Assembly: GCF_030540765.1 (NCBI RefSeq)
Contig: NZ_JAUOEL010000007.1
Coordinates: 237,794-301,793, forward strand
Length of the DNA: 64,000 nt
Reading direction: 5' to 3'
Origin: Flavivirga jejuensis
Lineage (GTDB): Bacteria; Bacteroidota; Bacteroidia; Flavobacteriales; Flavobacteriaceae
Shown here: piece after piece, positions 25,574 through 33,814 of the stretch
Position numbering within the stretch: position 1 is the first letter of the stretch
Layout of the letters: every line of letters begins with the position of its first letter
Notes under the pieces: generated by a model
Told to the model about the DNA's origin: nothing
The model's database searches: none
Seen by the model: the letters and a program-made list of their open reading frames with translations, nothing else
Position numbers and translations under genes: made by a program

Positions 25574-26560
25574 TTAATTGATTCTATTTCTGTTTAACAC
25601 GCTAATCACCAACCTTGTTACTGTTTGCATTTCTTCTGGTTTACTTGATGCTATAAACAACGTTAAACTTGCTAAAGTATCGTTACTAATTATGGGGTGT
25701 TGCTCACTATTAAAAAGCATATTGTTCTGCTGCAAAAATTTAAGAAAGCAAGCAGCAGCAATACGTTTGTTTCCATCTACAAACGAATGATTTTTTACAA
25801 CAAAATATAAGAGCATGGTTGCTTTTTCTTCTAGGGTTGGGTAAAAATCATCTTTTCCAAATCCTTTTTCAATCTGAGCAATAGAACTTTGAAAACCTTT
25901 ATCTTTTTCTTTACCAAAAACATCAGAATCAAACTCAGTTAGCATTTGATTAATTAACGTTTGATAGTCTTCTATACTTGGATAATCTACTTCTTTTATT
26001 GTTAATCCTTTTGTATCTAATTGTTCGTGATCGTAATCATCTAACAAGCTCAAACCTTTAGCAAAAACTGAAAGCCATTGATTGTCTTCTGTTTTTTCTT
26101 CAATAGCTCGACTTAAAATTTGGATACCATTTTTTAAGACTTGTACTTCTTGTTCTTTTTGTTCTAAACGTTTTTGGTTAATAGCATACCCTTTAACTAA
26201 ATACGCTTTTAAAATACCGTTTGCCCATATTCTAAACTGCGTACCTTGTTTTGATTTCACTCTATAACCAACAGATATAATGACATCTAAATTGTATAAA
26301 TTTACATTTGTAATTTGTGTTTTACCAACAATGGCACCATGTTGACTGGTTGACTGGGATTTCCGGACAACCACTTTTTCTTCAAGTTCTCCTTCCTTAA
26401 AAACATTTCTAATATGCTCAGAAATAGTTCGTTTATTTTTATCAAATAATTGTCCCATTTGTGCTTGTGTAAGCCAAACTGTATCTTGCTCCAAATACAC
26501 ATTAATTTGAGTAGTACCATCGATAGCTTGATAAATTTCTATTTGATTTTTTTCTTTCAT
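25574..26560 (-). CDS. rhuM: RhuM-type protein with C-terminal Fic/Doc domain (328 aa), N-terminal variant 1
   Basis: The N-terminus matches the RhuM family: TVWLTQAQMGQLFDKNKRTI, EHIRNVFKEGEL, VNLYNLDVIISVGYRVKS, a probable nucleic-acid-binding part. The C-terminal half holds a Fic/Doc motif HSFVDGNKRIAA (His258, Asp262, Asn264, Lys265, Arg266). HxFx(D/N)GNKR is the Doc-like form; Doc is a kinase that modifies EF-Tu, while Fic proteins transfer AMP. RhuM was named from Salmonella pathogenicity island 3, where its function is unresolved. From about residue 108 onward it is nearly identical to the protein at 32029-33006, but the first 100 residues differ strongly. Confidence 0.85.
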   Translation of the reverse strand: MKEKNQIEIYQAIDGTTQINVYLEQDTVWLTQAQMGQLFDKNKRTISEHIRNVFKEGELEEKVVVRKSQSTSQHGAIVGKTQITNVNLYNLDVIISVGYRVKSKQGTQFRIWANGILKAYLVKGYAINQKRLEQKEQEVQVLKNGIQILSRAIEEKTEDNQWLSVFAKGLSLLDDYDHEQLDTKGLTIKEVDYPSIEDYQTLINQMLTEFDSDVFGKEKDKGFQSSIAQIEKGFGKDDFYPTLEEKATMLLYFVVKNHSFVDGNKRIAAACFLKFLQQNNMLFNSEQHPIISNDTLASLTLFIASSKPEEMQTVTRLVISVLNRNRIN

Positions 26561-26621
26561 TTCATCTTTTACTTTTCAACTGTCTCATATTTTGAGACCG
26601 TTGTTTTTACTTTTTTAAATT

Positions 26622-26676
26622 AAGCAACGTAACCGTTATATTCATTCATATACCCCACTCCGCATTCTATGTTATA
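26622..26676. repeat. Repeat flanking the RhuM gene, copy 1
   Basis: About 55 bp (AAGCAACGTAACCGTTATAT... through CCGCATTCTATGTTA) recur at 33047-33101 upstream of the second RhuM gene with a few changes. With the matching downstream parts, it brackets the stretch where the two copies differ. Confidence 0.65.
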
Positions 26677-26686
26677 AATACTTTTT

Positions 26687-26739
26687 AGTAAAAATGCGAG
26701 ATTATTACCAAAAATCACTAACTATCTCGCATTTTTACT
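26687..26739. repeat. Inverted repeat with 16-bp arms
   Basis: AGTAAAAATGCGAGAT (26687-26702) and its exact complement (26724-26739) flank a 21-base spacer. It could be an operator or a hairpin. It lies 119 bp before the stop codon of the convergently placed AbiEii gene and upstream of rhuM. A single arm, AGTAAAAATGCGA, recurs at about 28976 next to repeat B. No gene lies in 26561-26857. Confidence 0.55.
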
Positions 26740-26857
26740 AAAGTTGACAAGGCTTTTTTTACTTAACACATGAAGAATATTCTCTTACGCGAATAGCTTA
26801 ATAAAAAGTGACTCTTATTTTGATTCGCTAAGCTTCTCCTTCACTGACTTTTATATT

Positions 26858-27820
26858 TCACTCAATCCCTATAAGCCTACTAGCAATTTCTTTAATAGAT
26901 TTTAGAATGACATCTTCATCTGGCAACTCTCCATATACTAAGTTTTTAAAATTGTTTAGATAGGTACTACGTAATTGTTTCCAAACTGTATCAGGGTCTT
27001 TAAAAATTAGTGCTTCGGTTGGATGTAATTCAAGCCATTTGTTATCACTTTTAAAACTAAAAACATCATCTTTAGCTACTTTTAAAAGCATGGTTTCAAA
27101 TTCATTGGATAAAAAGAAAGCTTTAACTTCCTCTATTGACAAAAGTTTATGTATATCATAGAGGTGACGAATTTTATTATTCAAATCTGTTATTGGGTCG
27201 TTAGTATGAGAGAATCTTACTATACTCATTATTTTTTCACATAGTGTTCTCCTAACATCTAATACAATGACATCAAAATGTGCCATTTCATATTCCTCAG
27301 CTAATTTTTCTTGCTTAGTAGCCACCATCATTTCAAAAATATAACTCGCTATTTGTTTTGTTGAATAGGGTTCAAAATGACCTAACCAAGATGCTTCTAC
27401 TATAATATGATCTCTTACCTGTCCAAAATTACCTTCAAATGCTTTAGGGTAATTATATGCCACCTTTCTTATCATTCCCATTTTATTGGTTACCCCCTCC
27501 ATATCAACTTCAATAAATGGATTAGTTAACACCTTTGTAACTTTTTTAAGTTTAGATTTTAATTGATTTCCTGTTTCATCTCCTGTTCTTAGAAGTACTA
27601 AATCTATATCTTCTGAAAAACGTTCAATAATATCAAAACATTTAGACAAGGCCGTGCCTCCCTTAAAAATCACATCATTCTTTTGAGCACTACTATAAAT
27701 GAGTTTTAATGCATAGCATACCCAATAGTCTTTTTCTATATAAATGTCCAAAATGTCCATACGCTGTGCTGTTGCACGTATGGCTTGGTTAAAAAGATCT
27801 TTGTTTTCGTGAAGCTTCAT
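26858..27820 (-). CDS. AbiEii/AbiGii-type nucleotidyltransferase toxin (320 aa)
   Basis: The conserved nucleotidyltransferase motif is present: IFKGGTALSKCFDIIERFSE then DIDLVLL, i.e. GGT.L..C plus the D-x-D pair, the signature of AbiEii toxins of the DNA polymerase beta-like superfamily. These toxins modify RNA substrates (some add bases to tRNA acceptor stems) and block phage growth by stopping the cell. Its start overlaps the end of the antitoxin gene by four bases. The length agrees with the family. Partner placement, antitoxin first, is standard for AbiE systems. Confidence 0.85.
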   Translation of the reverse strand: MKLHENKDLFNQAIRATAQRMDILDIYIEKDYWVCYALKLIYSSAQKNDVIFKGGTALSKCFDIIERFSEDIDLVLLRTGDETGNQLKSKLKKVTKVLTNPFIEVDMEGVTNKMGMIRKVAYNYPKAFEGNFGQVRDHIIVEASWLGHFEPYSTKQIASYIFEMMVATKQEKLAEEYEMAHFDVIVLDVRRTLCEKIMSIVRFSHTNDPITDLNNKIRHLYDIHKLLSIEEVKAFFLSNEFETMLLKVAKDDVFSFKSDNKWLELHPTEALIFKDPDTVWKQLRSTYLNNFKNLVYGELPDEDVILKSIKEIASRLIGIE

Positions 27821-28548
27821 GTAATATACCAGTATTTAGAGGTTGGCAACACATCTTTTGAAACAGGAATACTGTAGGTCGTAATTGGGTTTAGAGATTC
27901 AAAAAGTTCATTAAGCCATCCCTCTTCTTTAATTTCAATAGTAGAGAGTAAAGCCCCTAACAAGGCTCTTGTTCCTGGTGAATATTTAAAAGCTAGCTTT
28001 ATAATCTGCACTTGTTCGTCATTACTCAGCCCATTTAATAGTACTAAAAGACGCTTACAGCTCCTATTCACTGTAGTATCTGGTATTCTCTTTATAAGTC
28101 TAATAACATCTAGCAACCTTAATAAAGGAATGTTTTCTTTATTTATGGTGTTTTTTTGTTTAATAAAAGAAATAATAAACCGCCCACGTTTTAGTTTAGG
28201 GCGGGTTTGTTGTTTGCCTATCTGAATCGTATTACTCACTTGAGTTGTTAGTCCTAAATTATTATACACACTATAACCAGTAATATATCCAATACGTTTT
28301 CCATCTTCCTCCAAAAGATCTTTTACAATTTGATACTGTTCTGGTAATAAGATACCAAATACACTTTCTTGAGGTTTATAATATTTTCCTTTAGAAAGCT
28401 TATTAATCTTACCAGATTGTACCATTCTGTTAAGATGCTTTATAATAGCTTCTCTTTTGTTCACCTCTGTTAAAAAATCTGTATAGGTGAATACATAATT
28501 TTTAGGAAGTCTATTTATCTTATCCTCTATGTAATGTGATGTTTTCAA
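27817..28548 (-). CDS. AbiEi-like antitoxin (DUF6088 type, 243 aa)
   Basis: An N-terminal winged-helix part (YVFTYTDFLTEVNKREAIIK, LNRMVQSGKINKLSKGKYYK) is followed by a longer domain with GYITGYSVYNNLGLTTQVS and NTIQIG, the pattern of AbiEi-type antitoxins that bind their own promoter. It is the first gene of the pair and overlaps the toxin gene (ATGA). AbiEi proteins act by repressing the operon and antagonising AbiEii without stable complex formation (type IV). The frame starts right at a clear ATG behind an AT-rich leader. Confidence 0.8.
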   Translation of the reverse strand: MKTSHYIEDKINRLPKNYVFTYTDFLTEVNKREAIIKHLNRMVQSGKINKLSKGKYYKPQESVFGILLPEQYQIVKDLLEEDGKRIGYITGYSVYNNLGLTTQVSNTIQIGKQQTRPKLKRGRFIISFIKQKNTINKENIPLLRLLDVIRLIKRIPDTTVNRSCKRLLVLLNGLSNDEQVQIIKLAFKYSPGTRALLGALLSTIEIKEEGWLNELFESLNPITTYSIPVSKDVLPTSKYWYIT

Positions 28549-28846
28549 CTAATTTATCTTTAGTCAAAGATATAAAAAGTCCAGTTTATTAACTAATAAA
28601 CTGGACAAGTTTTTATAAAACCCCGTTACTTAATTTGTTTTATTATCTAGGACAAGTATGTTATTATAATGATACTCGGTTTGTATTAGGAAAACGTTCT
28701 GTTAAACCATGATGATGCAACGCTAACCAATAAGCAATTGTGCTATTAGAACTTATATAAGTTACCAGTACATTCACATTGTTACAATTGGGTTTGGCGT
28801 ATACCCTACGTTATATAAGGTTTAACAGGTCTTTTTGGTACACATT

Positions 28847-28965
28847 CCCTACCAACTCTGACATATGTAACTATACTTGACACACCCTACTTTGGAGGTC
28901 ACGAGGTGTAAATATGGTCTAATACTTTGTTTTCTTTTGATATTATTTTGGTATCTATGCTATAA
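28847..28965 (+). repeat. Dispersed repeat, copy B
   Basis: Counterpart of the segment at 20507-20622. It has GGTGTAAA at 28905-28912 and a degenerate partner GGTCTAAT eleven bases on. A single copy of AGTAAAAATGCGA follows at about 28976. The sequence between the AbiEi start and this repeat (28549-28846) shows no gene. Confidence 0.55.
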
Positions 28966-28997
28966 ATACTTTTTAGTAAAAATGCGAAATTATTTGG

Positions 28998-30325
28998 ATA
29001 GGGCTAGTCAATGTGAGCCATCTTCAGCCGATAAAAGTGAGCATAACAATAAATAATTATTGCAAGTCCTTTTATCGCTTAGGTTAGAATGAGTTTTTAA
29101 GTAGCTCAAAAGTTTATATTAGAATTTCAATTGCATCCATATTGGTCTATGGTCTGATATGTAATACTTCATATAAGATTTGAATTTTGATTTACTTTCA
29201 ATCCATAGGTCAGGAAATAATGAGTTATCAAAATCAAATATTCCATTAGCTTTTATCTTCTTCTTTATTGATGGTAAAAAAGAGATTTGGTCATACATTT
29301 TATCATTAGTTATGTTAGAATATACTTTGGATGAATGCTTAGGTAATTCCAATCCTCGTTTCATCAATGCTTGATATATTAAATCTCCTTTTTCGACAAT
29401 TGGTAAATTAAAATCTCCTAGTGCAATGATATTTTTAGAAAATGCCCATTTAGATTTCCCATTTAAATCAGCATACCTACTTATTGCATAAGTTTCTAAT
29501 GCTCTTCTTTCCATATCTGCTTTACTATTGCTTCCAAAAAAAGAATGTACATTAATTAAAACTAAATTAGTATTTCTCCATTGAAAAGATGTTAAATATG
29601 GGTTTCGGTCGAAACCATTAAACTTCTTTTGAACATTAGGAAGTTTAATATAGCGATGGTCTTTAGGAGGTACAGCTACCTCTCCCACTAATTCCATTAA
29701 CTTTGTTTTACGACTATCGTAAGCAAAAGCAAATCGTTCATTATTTCCTGCTTTATCAGAAAATATGAGGTCATAATGCGATGGTAACTCAGATTCTAAT
29801 TGACGCAAACCTTGTAAATTATAATTTACTTCTTGAATTGCGATAATATCAAACCAACTAATAATTTCAGATATCAATTGAGCATGCTGTTGCCATCTTT
29901 TTTGGAGTCCAAGATTAGCAATATTCCACGAAGCTATTAAAAGTTCTTCATCTGACTTGTTAGGAATTAGACGCTTTTTTTTATGAGACTCTAATAATCC
30001 TATTTGTTCTTGTAAATCAAATTGATAAACAAATTTTGGTTTTGGAAACGCAGGCATTTGATATAATTTTAATTATTAATAAGTATAAATTGTTGACCTA
30101 GATCGATGCATATTGCTAGTAATCTAAGGAAGCTATTAATAATTAAAATGGAGATTACTAAATTAAGAATTCTTTTAAAGAATACAAAATCAAATGTTTA
30201 AGTACTAAAACACTTGAAATTTTGATAACATGAAAATTGTTTTGCTATTCATTAATTATTTGAAAGAACTCTGATATTTTAATCTCACAAGCTTCACATA
30301 TTTTTTAAAGTGTCCTAACTGGTAT
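28998..30325. repeat. 1.3-kb tandem repeat, copy 1 (nuclease unit)
   Basis: This segment recurs at 30437-31768 with an offset of 1439 bp. The nuclease frames are identical at protein level, and only scattered changes are visible outside the gene. Each unit starts with GGGC..GTCAATGTGAGCCATC, which could be the end of a lost insertion sequence. Each ends within a wrecked HTH gene. Confidence 0.85.
29119..30057 (-). CDS. Endonuclease/exonuclease/phosphatase-family protein, copy 1 (312 aa)
   Basis: All hallmark motifs of the EEP (DNase I-like) fold are present: LLIASWNIANLG (Asn45), IIAIQEVN (Glu76), LINVHSFFG (His171), ALGDFNLP (Asp215, Asn217) and the final SDHRPIW (Asp302, His303). It should therefore be an active metal-dependent phosphodiesterase or nuclease; the substrate is unknown. 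It has no signal peptide. A broken HTH gene lies directly upstream (30245-30430), and the protein is identical to copy 2 at 30558-31496. The unit may descend from a regulator-nuclease pair. Confidence 0.85.
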   Translation of the reverse strand: MPAFPKPKFVYQFDLQEQIGLLESHKKKRLIPNKSDEELLIASWNIANLGLQKRWQQHAQLISEIISWFDIIAIQEVNYNLQGLRQLESELPSHYDLIFSDKAGNNERFAFAYDSRKTKLMELVGEVAVPPKDHRYIKLPNVQKKFNGFDRNPYLTSFQWRNTNLVLINVHSFFGSNSKADMERRALETYAISRYADLNGKSKWAFSKNIIALGDFNLPIVEKGDLIYQALMKRGLELPKHSSKVYSNITNDKMYDQISFLPSIKKKIKANGIFDFDNSLFPDLWIESKSKFKSYMKYYISDHRPIWMQLKF

Positions 30326-30430
30326 ACGATAACCATCTTTTTCTTTTACAATTTTGCGAACAGTTTTCTCATCAATATTATGATTAATAGCAAATTTACT
30401 TTTTGATTTAGCTTTTGATATCCATTCATT
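30245..30430 (-). pseudogene. Broken XRE-type HTH gene upstream of nuclease copy 1
   Basis: The frame reads ANEWISKAKSKSKFAINHNI, then DEKTVRKIVKEKDGYRIPVR and TL, then a stop, then KICEACEIKISEFFQIINE. This is a typical helix-turn-helix repressor with an in-frame stop and no proper start. It sits where an antitoxin or regulator gene would be expected before the nuclease. Only its 3' part is kept in the second unit. Confidence 0.65.
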
Positions 30431-30436
30431 AGCTGG

Positions 30437-31768
30437 ATAGGGCGGGTCAATGTGAGCCATCTTCAGCGGATAAAAGTGAGCATAACAATAAATAATTATT
30501 GCAAGTCCTTTTATCGCTTAGGTTAGAATGAGTTTTTAAGTAGCTCAAAAGTTTATATTAGAATTTCAATTGCATCCATATTGGTCTATGGTCTGATATG
30601 TAATACTTCATATAAGATTTGAATTTTGATTTACTTTCAATCCATAGGTCAGGAAATAATGAGTTATCAAAATCAAATATTCCATTAGCTTTTATCTTCT
30701 TCTTTATTGATGGTAAAAAAGAGATTTGGTCATACATTTTATCATTAGTTATGTTAGAATATACTTTGGATGAATGCTTAGGTAATTCCAATCCTCGTTT
30801 CATCAATGCTTGATATATTAAATCTCCTTTTTCGACAATTGGTAAATTAAAATCTCCTAGTGCAATGATATTTTTAGAAAATGCCCATTTAGATTTCCCA
30901 TTTAAATCAGCATACCTACTTATTGCATAAGTTTCTAATGCTCTTCTTTCCATATCTGCTTTACTATTGCTTCCAAAAAAAGAATGTACATTAATTAAAA
31001 CTAAATTAGTATTTCTCCATTGAAAAGATGTTAAATATGGGTTTCGGTCGAAACCATTAAACTTCTTTTGAACATTAGGAAGTTTAATATAGCGATGGTC
31101 TTTAGGAGGTACAGCTACCTCTCCCACTAATTCCATTAACTTTGTTTTACGACTATCGTAAGCAAAAGCAAATCGTTCATTATTTCCTGCTTTATCAGAA
31201 AATATGAGGTCATAATGCGATGGTAACTCAGATTCTAATTGACGCAAACCTTGTAAATTATAATTTACTTCTTGAATTGCGATAATATCAAACCAACTAA
31301 TAATTTCAGATATCAATTGAGCATGCTGTTGCCATCTTTTTTGGAGTCCAAGATTAGCAATATTCCACGAAGCTATTAAAAGTTCTTCATCTGACTTGTT
31401 AGGAATTAGACGCTTTTTTTTATGAGACTCTAATAATCCTATTTGTTCTTGTAAATCAAATTGATAAACAAATTTTGGTTTTGGAAACGCAGGCATTTGA
31501 TATAAATTTTAATTATTAAAAAGTATAAATTGTTGACCTAGTAGATTGATGCATATTGCTAGTAACCTAAGGAAGCTATTAATAATTAAAATAGGAGATT
31601 ACTAAATTAAGAATTATTTCAAAGAATACAAAATCAGATATTTAAGCACTAAAACACTTGAAATTTTGATAACATGAAAATTGTTTTGCTATTCATTAAT
31701 TATTTGAAAGAACTCTGATATTTTAATCTCACAAGCTTCACATATTTTTTAAAGTGTCCTAACTGGTA
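30437..31768. repeat. 1.3-kb tandem repeat, copy 2 (nuclease unit)
   Basis: Second copy of the unit at 28998-30325, separated from it by 111 bp that belong to the wrecked HTH gene. The low divergence shows a recent duplication. Confidence 0.85.
30558..31496 (-). CDS. Endonuclease/exonuclease/phosphatase-family protein, copy 2 (312 aa)
   Basis: The protein is identical to that at 29119-30057, with the same EEP motifs (Asn45, Glu76, Asp215/Asn217, Asp302/His303). Identity along the whole frame points to a recent tandem duplication or gene conversion. The upstream HTH relic is shorter here, so each copy lost its regulator separately or the duplication cut through it. Both copies could be expressed; whether the dosage matters is unknown. 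Confidence 0.85.
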   Translation of the reverse strand: MPAFPKPKFVYQFDLQEQIGLLESHKKKRLIPNKSDEELLIASWNIANLGLQKRWQQHAQLISEIISWFDIIAIQEVNYNLQGLRQLESELPSHYDLIFSDKAGNNERFAFAYDSRKTKLMELVGEVAVPPKDHRYIKLPNVQKKFNGFDRNPYLTSFQWRNTNLVLINVHSFFGSNSKADMERRALETYAISRYADLNGKSKWAFSKNIIALGDFNLPIVEKGDLIYQALMKRGLELPKHSSKVYSNITNDKMYDQISFLPSIKKKIKANGIFDFDNSLFPDLWIESKSKFKSYMKYYISDHRPIWMQLKF

Positions 31769-31771
31769 ATA
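31689..31771 (-). pseudogene. 3' relic of the XRE-type HTH gene upstream of nuclease copy 2
   Basis: Only the tail of the HTH gene remains: VRTL, stop, KICEACEIKISEFFQIINE. The upstream part is replaced by the sequence leading to the second truncated HipB-like gene. Confidence 0.6.
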
Positions 31772-31804
31772 AATCAAATGTTTTTTAATGGAATTGATCT
31801 ATAA

Positions 31805-31851
31805 CGGGTAATATATTACCCGAAAACAGCATATTTATGTAATATATTACA
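31805..31851. promoter_or_regulatory. Paired operator palindromes, copy 2
   Basis: CGGGTAATATATTACCCG (31805-31822, perfect palindrome) and TGTAATATATTACA (31838-31851, perfect) precede the truncated HipB-like gene copy 2, as at 25350-25396. Confidence 0.65.
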
Positions 31852-31855
31852 AGTT

Positions 31856-32014
31856 ATGTCTAAAAATAATTCGATATTATTACCAAAACTAGAGCGCTTA
31901 TTGGAAGAAATGGGTGAGCAAATAAAGCTAGCACGTCTAAGAAGAAAATTAAGTGCCGAACAAGTAGCAGAGCACTTTAGTTTGGGTTTCAAATTGCGTT
32001 GTATTGGTCATTAA
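31856..32014 (+). pseudogene. Truncated HipB-like HTH antitoxin, copy 2
   Basis: The 52-codon frame differs from copy 1 at only a few positions (EEMGEQIKLARLRRKLSAEQ instead of EEMVHQIKLARLRRRLSAEQ) and ends in the same foreign tail FKLRCIGH. The HTH is cut after its first helices. Identical truncation in both copies shows that the break came before the duplication. Confidence 0.6.
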
Positions 32015-32028
32015 TATTTAATTCCTTT

Positions 32029-33006
32029 TTAATTGATTCTATTTCTGTTTAACACGCTAATCACCAACCTTGTTACTGTTTGCATTTCTTCTGGTTTACT
32101 AGACGCTATAAACAACGTTAAACTTGCTAAAGTATCGTTACTAATTAAGGGGTGTTGCTCGCTATTAAAAAGCATGTTGTTCTGCTGCAAAAATTTAAGA
32201 AAACAAGCAGCAGCAATACGTTTGTTTCCATCTACAAACGAATGATTTTTTACAACAAAATATAAGAGCATGGTTGCTTTTTCTTCAAGGGTTGGGTAAA
32301 AATCATCTTTTCCAAAACCTTTTTCAATCTGAGCAATAGAACTTTGAAAACCTTTATCTTTTTCTTTACCAAAAACATCAGAATCAAATTCAGTTAGCAT
32401 TTGATTAATTAACGTTTGATAGTCTTCTATACTTGGATAATCTACTTCTTTTATTGTTAATCCTTTTGTATCTAATTGTTCGTGATCGTAATCATCTAAC
32501 AAGCTCAAACCTTTAGCAAAAATTGAAAGCCATTGATTATCTTCTGTTTTTTCTTCAATAGCTCGACTTAAAATTTGGATACCATTTTTTAAGACTTGTA
32601 CTTCTTGTTCTTTTTGTTCTAAACGTTTTTGGTTAATAGTATACCCTTTAACTAAATACGCTTTTAAAATACCGTTTGCCCATATTCTAAAAGCAGTTCC
32701 TTTTTTAGAACTTACTCTATAACCTACAGATAGAATAGCATCAAGATTATAAACATTTATATTTCTTTTAACTTCTCTACCTCCTTCTTGTTGAACTTGT
32801 GCAATTTTTGCACTAGTTGTATTTTCATCTAATTCACTAGATTTATAAATATTTCTTAAATGACGTCCAATAGAAGTTCTATCTGTATCAAAAAGAGCTT
32901 CAAGTTGATATTGGTCTAACCAAACTGTTTCTCCATCTAGTTTTACATCTACTGTAATTCCAGATTCTTTATCTTGATAGATTTCTATTTTATTTTTTAT
33001 TTCCAT
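32029..33006 (-). CDS. rhuM: RhuM-type protein with C-terminal Fic/Doc domain (325 aa), N-terminal variant 2
   Basis: Same architecture as the protein at 25574-26560. Residues from about 105 to the end differ at only a handful of places and include HSFVDGNKRIAA. The N-terminal 100 residues are different: TVWLDQYQLEALFDTDRTSI, RHLRNIYKSSELDENTT, QQEGGREVKRNINVYNLDAI. Flanking DNA on both sides is again shared with the first copy. The pair therefore looks like one Fic-type body carrying two different recognition or DNA-binding heads, a domain swap. Confidence 0.85.
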   Translation of the reverse strand: MEIKNKIEIYQDKESGITVDVKLDGETVWLDQYQLEALFDTDRTSIGRHLRNIYKSSELDENTTSAKIAQVQQEGGREVKRNINVYNLDAILSVGYRVSSKKGTAFRIWANGILKAYLVKGYTINQKRLEQKEQEVQVLKNGIQILSRAIEEKTEDNQWLSIFAKGLSLLDDYDHEQLDTKGLTIKEVDYPSIEDYQTLINQMLTEFDSDVFGKEKDKGFQSSIAQIEKGFGKDDFYPTLEEKATMLLYFVVKNHSFVDGNKRIAAACFLKFLQQNNMLFNSEQHPLISNDTLASLTLFIASSKPEEMQTVTRLVISVLNRNRIN

Positions 33007-33046
33007 TTATTTTTAAACAATTAAGTATTTCGCGTTAATTCAGTTA

Positions 33047-33101
33047 AGCAACATAACCGTTGTATTCATTCATATACCCCGCTCCGCATTCCATGTTAGT
33101 T
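33047..33101. repeat. Repeat flanking the RhuM gene, copy 2
   Basis: Counterpart of 26622-26676 (AAGCAACATAACCGTTGTAT... to CCGCATTCCATGTTA). It directly abuts the end of the restriction-modification operon, so the junction between the two accessory modules lies near 33100. Confidence 0.65.
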
Positions 33102-33103
33102 AT

Positions 33104-33814
33104 TTAGTTCAAAGTGTTCTCCAATCTTTCTTTCCATTTTTTCCAGTCTGGCATAATGCTTTCCTGTAGTTCATAAAATGCTTTTGTATGGTTATGATGG
33201 ATCAAATGACAGAGTTCATGTATGATCACATATTCTATGCTTCCTTTTGGTGCTTTTATCAGCTCTGGATTGAGTATTACTTTGCCTTTTGTGGTACAAC
33301 TTCCCCAACGGGTAGCCATGTGCCTGATTTGAAGCTCAGGCTCTGAAATATCATATCTTGCAAATAGAGGTAATACCTTTTTCAAAGTGTCTTCAAAATG
33401 AATGGCTGCTTTTTCTCTGTACCAATCGGTTAGTAAATTCTTAGGTGATGTGTTCTCTTTCTTCAATACCAACAACCGTCCTTTGAATAGTTTTACTTCA
33501 TTGGCTGCTGCCTTTTCAATTCTTAGTTTGTATTGCCTACCTAAATAGAGATGTGTTTCACCATTCACATATTTACGAGGTGGCGTTAAGGGATGATAGG
33601 AAAGAAAATCAAGTTGTTGTTTGATGATCCAAGGTGCTTTTTCCCTGAGCTTACTGTAAAGCTTTTCATCAGGTGTATCAAAGGGTGCAATCACTTTCAC
33701 CTTACAATTAGGATATACTCGGATACCCAATGTTTTCCTGTCCTGAAAGGAGAGTTCATAATTGATCTCTTTTGAGCCAAAGGCGAAAGATTGTATGGTA
33801 GTGGTCTCAGACAT
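33104..33814 (-). CDS. YgjP/M48-like metallopeptidase (236 aa)
   Basis: Zinc-metallopeptidase of the YgjP (DUF45, WSS1/SprT-like) group. It carries HELCHLIHHNH (His199, Glu200, His203), preceded by RWGSCTTKGKVILNPELI, a conserved block of the family. Genes of this family are regularly found beside type I restriction genes, and this one is the last gene of such an operon, overlapping hsdR by 8 bp. Its role there is not established; processing DNA-protein complexes or restriction subunits is a guess. Confidence 0.85.
   Translation of the reverse strand: MSETTTIQSFAFGSKEINYELSFQDRKTLGIRVYPNCKVKVIAPFDTPDEKLYSKLREKAPWIIKQQLDFLSYHPLTPPRKYVNGETHLYLGRQYKLRIEKAAANEVKLFKGRLLVLKKENTSPKNLLTDWYREKAAIHFEDTLKKVLPLFARYDISEPELQIRHMATRWGSCTTKGKVILNPELIKAPKGSIEYVIIHELCHLIHHNHTKAFYELQESIMPDWKKWKERLENTLN

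Noticed and set aside
30437-30482. Terminal end of a complete IS21-like element at GTCAATGTGAGCC
   Set aside because: No transposase gene or opposite end could be found. Kept only as a remark in the repeat entry.
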